A stretch of DNA of 64,000 nt from Euclidia mi (taxonomy: Eukaryota > Arthropoda > Insecta > Lepidoptera > Erebidae), in contig OX123190.2 in NCBI GenBank assembly GCA_944739405.2, forward strand, positions 24,588,807 through 24,652,806, given 5' to 3'. Position 1 is the first letter of the stretch, and the number at the start of each line of letters is the position of its first letter. The position numbers and the translations under genes were made by a program. The notes below the pieces were generated by a model that was given only the letters and a program-made list of their open reading frames with translations, was not told where the DNA came from and made no database searches. Shown here piece after piece: positions 43,085 to 55,566 of this stretch.

Positions 43085-44520
43085 TGGACAGGTGTTTTCC
43101 GCACTTAGCCACTAAATTGGGCCATTATGCGTGAGCAGCGACACGGCTGTCGCCTACTACTCATACCATGAAAGCTCCTTCCATAATGCCATGAGTTGAC
43201 CAATGTTACGTATGGCTTCGCTCATGGTTTGTTCAGTTGGGGGATGGAATCTTTGGATTGCCTACACTCTTTCAGTACTGCCCACTCTTTTTCATGTTGT
43301 TGTAGGGTTCTCTCGCGTAATCACATTTTTAGTTGGCTGAACGGTATCGGAACAATTGATTCGGATCCCAGAGTTGTTGTGTCCGATCTTTTCCTTGCCA
43401 GTTGGTCTGCTGCGTCATTGCCCGTGGAGTCGCTGTGTCCCCGTATCCACTGAAGCGTGACCCGGTTCCTCGCTGCAATTTTCTGCAGCTCTTGGTGGTA
43501 CTCCATAATTAGGCCGGTGTTAAAGCGGTTGCCGCCGAGAGCTTGTAGTACTGAGGCACTGTCTGTGACGATGCGTATTGACAGGTCACTCACATTTCTG
43601 GCCGCCATCGCCGTCGCCGCCGTTATAATCCCAACGCATTCAGTTTGGAAGATGGTGTTGTGTTTACCAAGCGATGTTGAGAGATTGATGTTCAAGTCAT
43701 GGGAGAATACTCCAGCACCCGTCCCATACTTCGTTTTTGAGCCGTCTGTATATACTCTAACCTCTTGTATACCAGAGCTATCCTTGTGCTCTTCTTGCAG
43801 TTGTATGCGGTATTTTTTGTCAAAGACAAAGGTTTTGGGTATGAGATCGCACGTTTGATCTAGCATCGGGATTTCGCTAGTTAGTGTCCTTTTCAGGCGT
43901 GCATGGGTTATTCGGTCAGCTCTTCTCCAGAGCCCGACCTTATCGAGCCGGATCGCGGTGGCACCCGCTTCCTGCTGGATGATGAGGTGCAGTGGTCGCA
44001 GGTCGAAAAGCACCTCCAATCACCGTTGGAGTTGTTTTCATGCAGTCTGTTGTGGTCAGACAGGCGAGGCGTTGTATGCTCTGTAGCTTACTCTTGACTG
44101 TGAGTTGTAGTTGAGTGCGTGGCCACCACACTACTGCACCGTATGTAAGCATGGGGCGTATTATGGCAGTGTAGATCCAGAGGGTGATGAATGGTTTGAG
44201 ACCCCATTTCTTGCCTATTATTCTCCTTAACTGCCAGAAGATTGTGCATGCTTTTGTGGTTTTAGTGGCGATGTGTTTATTCCAGTTGAGCTTGTGGTCG
44301 AGTGTTACGCCCAGGTACTTGACTTCATTCGATAGGTTGAGCTCCGTGCCAAAAAGTTTTGGTTTTCTGGTCATACGGGTGTTCCTTTTGTTGGTAAAAA
44401 GTACTAGCTCCGTTTTATTTGGGTTAACCGTCAGTTCGTGGTGGTTGCACCATTGCTCAATGATCCTGATGGCTGCTTGCATCCGATATTGTCATGTCTT
44501 CCGAGTTTCCTTTGATTAGG
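43085..44520 (-). pseudogene. I-group LINE: RT thumb, RNase H and C-terminus
   Basis: Minus strand. ELTVNPNKTELVLF, VKYLGVTLDHKLNW and RPMLTYGAVVWWP lie at about 44440-44120; a frame change follows near 44030. RNase H is then VYTDGSKTKYGTGAG (about 43760) with ECVGIITA, VTDSASVLQAL and WIRGHSDSTGNDAAD to about 43380. Asp, Glu, Asp and Asp of the RNase H site are all present. The frame continues with stops into a Cys/His-containing C-terminus. An RNase H after RT places it in the I group (I, R1, LOA and relatives). Confidence 0.8.
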
Positions 44521-45840
44521 ATGGTTATATCATCTGCGTAGCCGACCGGTAGAAGCATTTGACATTCAGGCTTCTCAACAGATTGTCTACCACTATGTTC
44601 CATAGCAGGGGTGATAAGACACCTCCCTGTGGGCAGCCTTTAGCTACTATCCCCCTTGTGGTGGTGTAAACCGTGAATTGAATAGCCTTTTGTTTCAGAA
44701 GTTGATCGATCCAGCCACTGACGGTTTGTTCAACTCCGAACTTGTCAAGGGCTCGGCTAATGCTGGTAAATTTAGTTTTGTCAAAGGCGCCTTCTATGTA
44801 TGTCAATGAAGGCGCCTAAGGTCATTCGTTTGTCAGATAGCGCTGTCTCTATGGTCCTCACTACGGAGTGGAGCGCTGATTCCGTTGATCTGCCACTTCT
44901 GTAGGCGTGTTGTTGCGGGTGCAGTGGTCTGCGTAACAGTGTTTCTTCCCGCAGGTATCTGTCAGCAAGCCTCTTCAGCGTTTTCAGCAGGAAGGAGGTT
45001 AAACTGATGGGTATGAACGATTTCGCTCGTGTGTAATTTGTTTTGCCCGGTTTTGGGAGAAAGATGACTTTTACTTCCCTCCACCTTCGTGGTATGTAAT
45101 TGTGCGCTATAGATGCTCTGTATATGCTGAGTAGCTGTGGCACAATCGTTGTGCAGCCCCATTTTAGAAGTGCTGGTGTTATTTCGTCCAAGCCAGCAGC
45201 TTTGTACGGCTGAAAGCTATGAATTCCCCATTTCAGCCGGTCTACGGTAACCATGTTGTTGGCTTTGGTCCAGTCTGTTTGGGTCGGTGCTCTGTGTTCT
45301 GATTCTTCCGAATCACAGTCGTCGGTCACAGTGCAACCTGGGAAGTGTGTTTCGATTAGCACTTGGCTTATTTCCATGTCTGTGATTTCGTAGGTACCAT
45401 CAGGCTTCCTGATGGACCCAAGGGTCTTGTTGCTATCCTGGGATAGGATCTTTTTTACCCTGGCTGCCTCGCATGTGGAGTTAATGTTGGTGCAGAAATT
45501 TCGCCAGGACTCTCCCCTGCGGAATCGTATGCGTTTCTTGTAGTGCGACTGGGCTTCTTTATATTTGTCCCAATCCGTGTCTTTCCTTGTGTTTTTGGCC
45601 CGGTTGAAGAGTTTCCTCAGATTACGCTTGAGTTTCTCCAGTTCTGATCCACACCATTGTGTTTTACTACCTGTCTTCGGTAGTGTGGTGGGGCTGGCGT
45701 GTTGGTAGCTACGTTGTATGCATTTCGTTAATAAATTAGTGTTGTGTTCTATGTGTGCGGTGCCCAGTTTGACATGTTTATTTCTTGTTCGAGCAGGGTC
45801 TTTTATCTCGCAATGTTGGTATTGCGTATGTTGCGCTTTG
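44521..45840 (-). pseudogene. I-group LINE: reverse transcriptase
   Basis: Minus strand. Reads from a linker (RFRRGESWRNFC, about 45520) through YKAAGLDEITPALL, SFIPISLTSFLLKTLKRL, QHAYRSGRSTESALH, GCPQGGVLSPLLWN and catalytic YADD (44529-44540). Frame is lost at 44800, where CATA is duplicated between FIDI and EGAFDKT, and again just before YADD near 44550. Otherwise the domain is well preserved. GC content is far above that of its surroundings. Confidence 0.85.
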
Positions 45841-46520
45841 GTTATAGGACCCTTTCTTGCACTTGTATGTCATAGCAGATACGCCTGTGATCGGCAAAGG
45901 ATGGTTTGGCGGACACATGGCAGTTGGTGACGAGTTCCGCGGCCCCATCCGATGCCAGTGTAACGTCTACTATGGTTTGATATCTGGAGCTAACAAAGGT
46001 GGGCTCTGAGCCGTTGTTGACTACAGATAAGGTTGTTGTGAAGATGTATTCAGTTAGGATCTCACCTCGTCTATTTGCCTCGGGGCTTCTCCACAGTGGA
46101 TGGTGGGCGTTGGCATCTGCCGATAGTATTATCTGCCAGCCGTGGTCCTCACAGTGCTGCACTAACTCGGCCAGCCCCTGTTTGTATCCCCACGGCGGTG
46201 AGGTCTCTAGAACAAAAGTTAGTCAGCAGCAGTGCTGATATCGTTCGGGGAAAGTATATGCATGTTCTCGGCTTAGAAGCCGAGCTCTTGTGCAATATCT
46301 TACCTCCGATGTTGCTAAGTCCACATATGGTGTCGCCTCTAATCCACGGCTCCTGGATTAGGGCTATGGTGTGATGGTTAACCTCCAGCAGCCTGCGTAG
46401 GGTAGCCGTTGCAATCTGCTTGTGCTGGAGGTTCGTTTCTACGACTCTAGTGTGACAAAGATCCGAGAACATTGATGTCCACGGACTCCCCGCCAGACGA
46501 GTCGTGCTCGTCGTCAACTC
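45841..46520 (-). pseudogene. I-group LINE: AP endonuclease
   Basis: Minus strand. IALIQEPWIRGDTICG (about 46360), then after a frame change near 46210, GWQIILSADANAHHPLWRSP (about 46130), TFVSSRYQTIVDVTLASD and FADHRRICYD (about 45870). Catalytic Glu (QEPW), Asp/Asn (DANAH) and the final Asp-His (ADH) are visible. The endonuclease nicks target DNA for reverse transcription. Confidence 0.85.
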
Positions 46521-47138
46521 CCGTCAGAGCGGTGTTTGTCGCTGCGGGCGTTGTGTGTGCACGGGCTGTGCCCGACGTGCTGGGGACGGCCGATGTTGTC
46601 TCTCGTCCCTGCGTGTGCCTACTGGCGGGTGGCATCTCCCTGGGCACGGCAACCGTCCTGCCAGCCCCTGCCCCGGCAGCGTGAAACAGTACGTACACGC
46701 TGCCGGTGAAGATGGAGACTCGGCGGTCGCGCGCCTCTATTCTCGGGACCTCCGATTCGGGGATGCCTAAGAACAGGTATAGGCCGTGCTCTTGCATGGT
46801 GGCGCTGTACAGTTGCCATGTTTGGACAGGGTACCATGGGTTTTGGGCAGACAGGAGGTGGTGGATCTTCGGAAGTTTCAGGTTGGTCGACTTCAGCAGC
46901 CAGAGCGATGCGCGTACGCGCTTCGCAAGATCCGTCTGCCTGATGACGGTCAGCCCGGTTCCCTCGATCGGTGACTTCAGTCCCGCTACCGTTCGTTTGA
47001 GCCACGCCAGTGACTTCTCGTCCTCGCACCATAGCTTTAGGACTCTTCCCGCTGCGAGGAGTTTGCCTCTAAAGGATGGCGCGAGTGCAGGCTCGTTGTT
47101 TGACGGTAGTGCAAAGGCTGCTTCAATGATGCATGCAT
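46447..47138 (-). pseudogene. I-group LINE ORF1, C-terminal domain
   Basis: Minus strand. From the SINE junction: ACIIEAAFALPSNNEPALAP, GRVLKLWCEDEKSLAWLKR, GTGLTVIRQTDLAKRV, then LYLFLGIPESEVPRIEARDR and a Gly/Thr-rich tail to 46447. The WCEDEKSLAWL pattern is typical of the globular domain of ORF1 proteins in insect I/jockey-type LINEs. Its frame differs from that of the N-terminal part, so a small indel lies near the SINE. Confidence 0.65.
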
Positions 47139-47409
47139 TGTTTTGTTTTTTTTTTTTGTTTTTCGTGTGAGTGTGTGGCCAACTCTGGTGTCGGAGTTTT
47201 CAGGCCGCCCGAAGGCCTCCGACATGGCCTCACGATTCCTGAGACAAGAACCGGGACCGACAGCTTTACGTGCCCTCCGAAGCACGGTAGCGCTCAGATG
47301 TAAATGCCACACGCGGTCACCCATCCAAGTGGCGACCTGTGCAAGCGTTGCTTAACTTTGTCGATCGGTTACGAACGACAAGCTAAGTCTCGCTATGAGC
47401 GCTACTATC
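47139..47409 (-). mobile_element. 5S-rRNA-derived SINE with 10-bp TSD
   Basis: ATGCATGCAT flanks both sides (47129-47138 and 47410-47419). On the minus strand the head reads AAAGTTAAGCAACGCTTGCA and CTTGGATGGGTGACCGCG, matching the internal-promoter region of 5S rRNA (AAGTTAAGCA..., TGGATGGGTGACC). Then comes a central segment CGTGCTTCGGAGGGCACG with CTGTCGGTCCCGGTT, and an A-rich 3' end. The central segment is shared with the tRNA-headed SINE at 9716-10088. Confidence 0.85.
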
Positions 47410-48560
47410 ATGCATGCATGATCTCTATAGAGAGTTCGAACTGCCGTGCTTGTTCTACCGTCAGGTCTGTAGGTGGAGTGGCAACGACGGCCACCATCAG
47501 ATGCGAGTTAGTCTCATCGGCGTAGCTCATCGTTGCCCTCTTCGGTGTTGCGTCCACTCTTGCACGCTTCGTCGTGGCGCTTGGTGGAGTGTCGTCGTGC
47601 CGGTTCCTCTTCGACGGTGTCGCCGAAGTGGGCCGTCCCGAGAGCGCCGGCTTGGTTAGTGCGTGCCGAGATCCGCCTTTTCTAGGGCCGCGTTTGCGTG
47701 GCTCGGTGGTGCCCCATGGCGCTGCCGGCTCCGCATCTCTGACTGACATCGGAGGAGCGCGAGGGGGGGTGCCCGGCGCTGCACCGGCCGGAGCGGTGCG
47801 TGCAGCCGGCGGGAGCTAGCCCAAAGGCTCACTCTTCGCCGTCCGCGTGGCTTCATGCCTGAGCTGCTGCGTCCACCGCTCGCGCCGCGTCCGGCCGATT
47901 GCTTCGTCCTGGATGGTTCCCTCATAACGCTAGCTGGGGCCGGACGTCCGTGCTGGTGCGTTGCACCAACTGTTTGTTGTCTAGCGGGGGGTGCGTTCGC
48001 CGATGTTGTCGGTTCGCTACCTCCCGCGGGGGGTGCGTTCGCCGATGTTGTCGTTTCACTACCGTGCGTGAAACATTACCCCCCTCCATAATACGTGGGG
48101 CAGCCTGGACCCGAGGGTGCAGGGAGGGATTCTCCAGCGTCACGGACGCTGGTACCCTCCTGGGGTAGTTTATTTTTTTTTTCCACTGCCATATTTTGTT
48201 TGGCTTCGTATAAACGTGTGCGTGGGCGTGTGTGTTTGTATGTAGGTGTGGTGTGTGTATATGTATGTATGCGCGTCCGTATGAATGATTGAATCAGTGT
48301 GGTGAATGTATGTGTATGCGAGCCTGTGCATGTGTGTGGGTGAGGGCGGCTGGAGGTTTTCGTAACGTCTGTTTCATTGGGAACCAGACCAAGAACGGGC
48401 GGCAACCTCGGGAAGGATAGTCAACCAGCCTTGCCTTAGGGATCTTCACGACTTGCGCTCTCCCCTAAGGCCATTCGCCAAACTCTGGAACGGACGCAGA
48501 TGCAGAGAGTAGAAGTCAGTGCAGTTCAATGGAGTTAAAATGAAATGAAGTGCACGGGCT
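47410..48560 (-). pseudogene. I-group LINE ORF1, N-terminal part, and 5' UTR
   Basis: Minus strand. The basic, Pro/Arg-rich N-terminus (KRGPRKGGSRHALTKPA, SKRNRHDDTPPS) leads into MSYADETNSHLMVAVVATPP and LTVEQARQFELSIEI before the SINE. Upstream to about 48560 is GC-rich sequence with GT-rich runs near 48220-48340 that looks like the 5' UTR. The exact 5' end is uncertain. Confidence 0.6.
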
Positions 48561-49599
48561 TCCGCCCACGTGAATGTGTTATTTGGCAATATTGCCTATT
48601 TATAATAAATAGTTATAATATTCAGGCCAAATGAACGCACTTTAGGCTTTTAGCGGTTTAATGTATCTAATTTTATTATTTTGTATTTGTTACCGGTCTA
48701 CATTATGCTTTTTGTAAGATCCTTTCCACACGATTCTTGATGCGACGTTTTCCAACGTACACTTTTAGCGAAGTAGTCAATGCTTTGTAGGTGTAGTGAC
48801 ACAAGGTGACGATCGCATTACTGCAAGTGTGTGTATCGACCTGAATGCGAAAGATGCAATTTTCTGACGGGTATACCGAGGATAAACTTATTCTTCGATT
48901 ATTTTTAGATTTTGAGATATTTGAAGTGCTTAAATATCTAGAACAAAAGTTTCTTCTTCATGATTTTATGGATGAAATATTCTAATTTTATTATAATGTG
49001 ACTTCTTTTAAAAAAGTCAACTCCCGCATTATGACTAAATCCTGTATCGCGGAGGACTTTACAAACATACAACTATATATATTATATATTAGAAATCTCA
49101 CTTTTCGTTAAAAAGCATTCAGAGTTATTTATTCGGCTCGGAGATGTAACAACAAACCGGACCAGACATAAATAAAAACTCCAGATTCCTAAAATTAATC
49201 TAGAATTATTTAGAAAGAACACCTACTACATATCCATAACAATTTACAATCACTTACCGAAGAATTTAAAGAATTTGCCGCTTAATTTGTTTCGCCGCCA
49301 ATTGTATAAAATGTTAGCTGAAAGGAACTATTATAGTGTCGAAGAGTTTCTTAATGATAAATTGTTGATTGTATGATATTGCCTTACTTAATAACAAAAC
49401 ATGCCACATCTTATATTAAACTATAATTATATTATTGTATACAATATGATAGTGATAATTACAGGCACATCTTGACATACTTTATAAAAGCTTAGCATGA
49501 CATCAAATTAACATTCCATTTAATTACTTACCTATAAATATTGTGTGTGTATCACATTTTTACTGTACTATTTAAATTTGTGTATAATCATTTTGTAAT
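48561..49599. other. AT-rich stretch, nothing recognised
   Basis: No coding, RNA or repeat signal recognised. Confidence 0.5.
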
Positions 49600-49850
49600 T
49601 AATTTATATTTTCGCACCATCAATGGTAGAACATTTGATCAAATGTATTTATATAACATAAGACCTGTAATTTATAACCATGTTCTTGAGAACAAAGACT
49701 AATTCTGATTCTGAACTAACGGACACAATGAACACCCAGACTCGAAACAACAATTTATGAATAACACAAAGTGTTTTTTCGTGTGGGAATCGAACCCACA
49801 ACACCTCGGCTCAGTGTCGGTAAACCACTACGCCAACCGTGCAGTCAAAC
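49600..49850 (-). mobile_element. tRNA-derived SINE, minus strand
   Basis: On the minus strand GGTTGGCGTAGTGGTTTACC (A box) and GTGGGTTCGATTCCCACACG (B box) are followed by ACACTTTGTGTTATTCATAA and GTTTCGAGTCTGGGTG. Head and body match 4508-4640. The 3' limit is approximate. Confidence 0.75.
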
Positions 49851-51937
49851 TTTGTTTTATCCTTTTCATTAAATATATTAAAGTAAGAGTTTAAAAGAAA
49901 GTACAGTATATTTCGGCTGCAAACGTACCATACACACAAAGAAATAGCTGTACATTAATTTAAATAACCTAATGTTCATAATTTTATTCGTATTGCGCAA
50001 AAAATTTTGCTTCACGCTGCGTGTTTGCATCGATGGTATGTAGCAACCCTAACGCTGAACATAATCCATTATGATTAACGTTATATTCCAAGTTTAGGTG
50101 TACCGTTACAGTAAGTTACAATTTACAAGTAATGAATATTTAAAGCTGAAACACACAAGTAATCTTCTAAGCAACAACCTCAACGTAGGTAACGTTGTTT
50201 AATTTAATGCGAACGCAGCTTAAACAGTTTTATTAAAGGGAAAGTAATAAAAGTTGAAGAAATAATTTCCACCTACATTTAATGAGGTTCCCGAAAATTT
50301 TTGTCATAAAACTATCCCGGCGCAGGTACCAGCTACATTAACCAAATTTTACAAAACAAACATCTAATAATTACGCCGCGGGCACTGAGGCTCGTTTTGT
50401 GGAATTATGCGACCGACTGTAACTTTTTCAATCTGAACTTCGACAATTAAATTTACTCCCAAGTCTGAACATAACATTTCAATAAGGGACAGGGATAGGT
50501 TAGCAGCCCGCGTTTGTGCTACAAAAAAGTCCGTTGTGGATACTCGTCAGTTCATATTTCACAATCCCCGAAATTATGTTGGATGAATAACACTCCACGG
50601 TTCGACAATACAAAAGAACTGTAGGGTTTGATAAATACGATAAGGAGCAGTTAGAGAACGGTTTGAAAGAGCTCGCAGCATATATATCATTAATCTTTAC
50701 ATTACAAATTCATTCGGCAAGAACTCACTCACTTGGATTAAGCAGAATTATAAATGAAGTGTCACGCGAACTCTCACAAAAAGTATGAAAGGAGGCAAAC
50801 ATCTGAATAAAGCGACGCGTCGGCTGCGTCAGTTTTTAACTCGGGGAGAATAGGCGCTACGCATAGGGGATTAATCGGGTAATTCTCAAGTTTAAATGCG
50901 GCTAAGAAATACGGAAACACGGTGCCGTACGATTTTGATTGTAGAATAAATATCGATAAGGCTTTATGGACTGTTCACGGGTAAATGATCATCAAAGACG
51001 CTATTTGACTCGCGACGCTTGTAGCCGTTTCATTAAGTCCGTTGATGATTCCACCAGATTTGTTGCACGCTCGAGTTACTACTAAGTTTGAGTGAGGCGG
51101 CTCTTAGCCTCTTAAGTTAGAATAAATAGTACAATCCTACGACGACGACGAATGTAGAACCTAATCTGAGCTTAGCAAGAAAGCACTTACCAAACTAATT
51201 ACCTCTGTGCATGTCCACTGTTTTCCCTAAAACCTTTAGCTTTCAAGGCTAATTTGATTAACACTACTCTTTCAGTTGGTTGAAGATCGTATCATCATGA
51301 ATTTATTTATTTTCAACACGAAGCATTCCCAGCTTTAATTAATTAATATCCGCAACCCAACTTTATAGTTGTTTTGCTTATCTTTTAGCTTGGCGGAAAC
51401 TAACTAACGTAGATACAAGTAATCCCTAACGTACTATCGATGGGGTATCAATAGAGAGAAAATCAAAATAGATGAAATAGACTACGCAAGCACTCGCAGT
51501 CAGTTGATTTTTTATAATTTTATACAAAGATACGTATTAGTGATCCATTCTTTAGTCTTATTATGTGTCGTATTTATGTTAAATATACATGATTTTAAGC
51601 TTTGTTACATATATTTTTATTTTGTTCGGTTTATATTTAGATAATTTCTAATTAAGGTCTTTTGGTGGGAACTCTATTACAGGCCGTCTGTCAGACCGAT
51701 ATTTATTCACTCAAACCACCGTGGTGTTCTCCATGTCATATGTTCGCTGCATTGCGCAGATTGCTGCTAACATACCTCGGCAGCAAGGCTATGCTGTAAA
51801 CTCAGACACTAGTGTGGGGCACTTTCAAGAAAAGAAAGAAGGAATTTACAAGATAACCAGCAATTTAAATATTGTTATAATTAACGCAATAAAATACAAA
51901 AAAAAAATATACTACTACTAACAATTTGTACTTACAC
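49851..51937. other. AT-rich stretch, nothing recognised
   Basis: No coding-like frame over 70 codons with recognisable content; no partner copy. Confidence 0.5.
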
Positions 51938-51988
51938 ATACGACCTGCCAAACGCTTGTTTTATTGATCATCAATAGATCATTCTTAT

Positions 51989-52925
51989 CCCTAGAATACT
52001 AATCATCGCCTGAGAGGCCGCGTTCGGTTGATTTTTTAAGAATATTTTTAAATTACCTCTATGTATTGCGGGACGCGTTCGCGCCAATACAGTGCACCCC
52101 GTGATGCAGTGGAGAGTGAGTTCGATTGAGTTATTGACCTCACGGTCACCTGGGAGGCGATCATTACTTAAGTTTTTTACCAATCCCGTTTCTTCGACTT
52201 TGCAATTATCTCTTTATTTATTTGTTTGATGAAGCTGAGAATTGGTTGTTTTGTTTCATAGATGAATCTCGATGAGAACCAGTTAAAAAAAATATTTGGA
52301 AAACTAAGAATCGGACAGTGAAACTGAAGATTACGTTGAGGATTACGATTCAGACGACAGTGTGGCTGATCCTTCGTGCCAGCTTGAAGATGATCTTCCA
52401 TATATTGCTCCAAACAACTCAAATACATTTACGATTTACCTCTTCGAACATCTCAAATACAAGCAAGCACAAGCGCCGAGTTAGAAGTTGCTCACAAACC
52501 CAATCTCGATTCAAACTGCTGTAATTTTGATAGAAAATATAGTCTGATTTAAATTTACTGTCAAGCCAAATATCTTATAATTACAATGGTAATTTTACTT
52601 TAATGTGATATAACATTTTAAAAATACTTAATTAAGATACTAAATTAGAGGCTATATGTGACTTTTTATTTTTTATTATTATTATTCTAAAGACTGTTCA
52701 AAAGAGGGTTACGTTAGTCTTAAGGTTGATTTTAAGACTGAAATTATAATTTTAAAGAAAATGTGCCATTGTTTTTAAAGAAACAAGGTCTTTCTTCATT
52801 ATTTTGTTAAGTTTAAAACAATTTTTAATAAAAATGTCTTTCTAAAATCTTGTATCATATATGAAGTAGCCTCCCGAGCGATCATTAGTATTAAGTGGTA
52901 AAAAAATAAGATTAGTACTCTAGGG
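51989..52925 (+). mobile_element. piggyBac-type relic, TTAA site
   Basis: Ends are CCCTAGAATACTAATC and, as complement, CCCTAGAGTACTAATC. The right flank is TTAA (52926-52929), the left TTAT (51985-51988); copy A has a single TTAT there. CCC...GGG termini with TTAA are diagnostic of piggyBac. Inside, plus-strand frames give MNLDENQLKKIFGKLR (52262) and, one shift later, SETEDYVEDYDSDDSVADPS, the acidic N-terminus of piggyBac transposases. The catalytic domain is gone. Confidence 0.85.
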
Positions 52926-53334
52926 TTAAGCCTATGTGCAAATATTTGCCCTACATATACACAGAGTACCTAATAAGAACGCGAGATGGCAGCGCACCCA
53001 AAAACTTTTATAAAGAATAACTAAGAAAAAGATAGATTCAATTCTTCGATTCTATTTAAGCTTCTATTCCAGAAGTTTTACTTCACTATTATCCAGTACT
53101 CCGTCAGTGTAATAGGCTGAAACTGTTTGTGAAGTCCTATCAGATGAGACATATCTTAGTTACTTTTTGCAATCCGAAACGATACAATAGCACCAACTTC
53201 ATATAAAGTGTTGTTATTTTAGTGTAACATTGGTTTTCAGAAACAGACAATCTGTGCCTAGAAAGTGACTTTTTCTTTGGATAAGTTGCGCATACCTTAT
53301 GCTACTTGAAATATTATCTTTTTGTTGATATTCT

Positions 53335-54402
53335 TGTGGAGGATAAAGGTGTGGTGTTCCTCCAACTAGAGGGAGGATCCTCTAACCAGGCTGGGTGATC
53401 GCGCCTGGTGGACTGTCAGTCCGACGGACGTATTTCAGATGTTGTATATATACAACTCGGCGCGCAAACTCTGCATGTGCGATTCAGCACCTTGTTTTCC
53501 GTCGCATTGTGTCCGATAGATGTCGCCGTGTTGTTCTTGTTGAGACTTCGTCGTCGCTCGCTAGATGGCCTCAGTTGTATGTAGCTACCGCTACATCACT
53601 CCCCTCCAAGACCGGAGGTCGATCTTGAAAGTGATGAGTCAGCTGTCGATGCTTCTGAAAAGCGTGCCAGTGCCAGTGGGTCGGAACTGTGTGCCGCTAG
53701 TAGGCCCAGTGAGTCGGGTCTAAGTGCGGTGCGCGGTGAGCTATCCCAGTGAGTCGGGATAGTGGCTTCGCAATGGTCCCACGGTGAGTCGGGGAGAGGT
53801 TGCGAAGGTGCTGCGCAGTAGTGTCCCACGGTGAGTCAGGGAGATGCTGCGAGGTTGCTGCGTAGTGGCTGGCTGCTGCGTTGCCGGTGAGAGATGTGCT
53901 CTTCTTACGTGAACCGGGTGCAGGGTGCTGTGCCTAGACGCTGGAGTGGCTGCAGGGAAGACCAGGCATGCAAGCCTGCATGGCCTATGGTTGGTCCCTG
54001 GCCGAAGATGCTGGCTGGCCGCGACTTGATTACCGCCCATCGGGTGAAGTGCGGAGTGAGGCGAGGTGAGGCGAGGATGATGACGAACCTGCTGTTGATC
54101 TGACCGGTGAAGGTTGCTTCAGATCACGTCGGGGTCACCAATGTGGAGGATAAAGGTGTGGTGTTCCTCCAACTAGAGGGAGGATCCTCTAACCAGGCTG
54201 GGTGATCGTGCCTGGTGGACTGTCAGTCCGACGGACGTATTTCAGATGTTGTATATATACAACTCGGCGCGCAAACTCTGCATGTGCGATTCAGCACCTT
54301 GTTTTCCGTCGCATTGTGTCCGATAGATGTCGCCGTGTTGTTCTTGTTGAGACTTCGTCGTCGCTCGCTAGATGGCCTCAGTTGTATGTAGCTACCGCTA
54401 CA
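53335..54402 (-). mobile_element. TRIM (miniature LTR retrotransposon), minus strand
   Basis: Two 261-bp direct repeats (53335-53595 and 54142-54402) differ at about one position by eye. On the minus strand they run TGTAGCGG...TCCTCCACA. TGGTGACCCCGACGTGATC, a familiar primer-binding site, follows the 5' LTR (54141 downward), and the polypurine GGAGGGGAGTGA precedes the 3' LTR. TTCT lies at both edges; copy A shows one ATTCTATT. The 546-bp interior holds four CCCACGGTGAGTCGGG-like repeats and no gene. Confidence 0.9.
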
Positions 54403-55085
54403 TTCTATTATATGACGGGAAGGGTTTGAGACCAGCGTTGTTACATGGATTGAATGAATAGGATAGACACAGAAAACCAGTTAACCATAGATTCAGTAAA
54501 ACAGGAGTATTACTAAGTTTCTTCATTCCAGCGTTATCTCAATAGTTACCAAGACTTTCATTTTACTACCGGAGGGACGATATTCTAGTCTATTTAGATT
54601 TGACAGAATTGGTATATGTATACTTTTACATGGACTGACTGTTGTTAGACCTAAGGAAGGTTTTTGATGATTTATTTTATGTTTGTAAGGTCCCCCACGA
54701 TATATCACACTATAAACGGCCCCTAGTATTATCAATTGACGTACATTTTAAGAAACGCAGTTCTAAAAAAATAGTACACCAAAATTGCAAGCAATACATT
54801 ACTGTTCCACTATATCCAAGCATATTAATTATTCTGCATGGAGCCAGAAAATATTTCAAAATGTAGTTGAATGCCAGCATACGCAACAAAACACCAAATA
54901 GGTCAACGTAGTTCAGTTAATCATAAATCATTAATATCAGGCACACATGTAACAACTAATTGCTGTATTCTGGACCTTAATTGCAATCAAATGAGACATG
55001 TGATTTGCTGCTTTATTTTCGTAAACTGTGTTATTAGGTGTACATGGTAGACAAACAATTTTTGGGCAAATAAGATGTTTATACG

Positions 55086-55566
55086 TGTAATGATTTTGAC
55101 AATTAAATTGTATTTATGAAACATTTTTAAACGATTCGACTGCTACAAACAGATTCCGCTAGTAGTTATAGCCATATTAATTAAAAGTATAATTTCTAGT
55201 TAAGAATATATCTATAAACAAATCAGTATGTAAATAATTGATTATAGTTAAATATTTAATTAAATTGTCATTACTCAATTAATCAAGCAATTTTGTAAAT
55301 AGGTTGTGATGGACGTTATTTGTTGCATTTCGGTTGGCTGTCGCTTATGAAGTTGTCATTTCCGTTTAGAGTGGGATAATATTTTAGCTTGTCAGATAAA
55401 ATAGGCGGCATAGTAATCGTTTTGGTACTTTCGAGCAGTAAAGACGTCTAGTGCAGGCTATTTGGTGGTTGATAGTTGTAAATCAGTGCATACCTACAAA
55501 GTGTAAAAGTGAACAAATAAAAGTTACTAAGTGATTTTACTGGAGGAGTTTAATTTCATAATATTT
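55086..55566 (+). repeat. Left LTR of 55-kb element
   Basis: 55086 to about 55413 matches 63292-63600. The stretch 55414-55566 is assigned to the LTR only because CAGAAGTGG follows it, as it follows the LTR of the 15-kb element; it has no partner in the right LTR. Unrelated in sequence to the 320-bp LTR of the 15-kb element. Confidence 0.65.

Noticed and set aside
47139..47409. A 5S rRNA gene
   Set aside because: Only the internal-promoter part resembles 5S rRNA; a SINE body, A-rich tail and TSD show it is a retroposed derivative.
46472..48292. Many plus-strand and shadow frames of 60-150 codons
   Set aside because: The region is GC-rich LINE sequence coding on the minus strand, so long antisense frames are expected; none shows recognisable domains.
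51721..51921. 66-codon plus-strand frame
   Set aside because: No recognisable features; ends in a low-complexity Lys/Tyr tail read from an A-rich tract.
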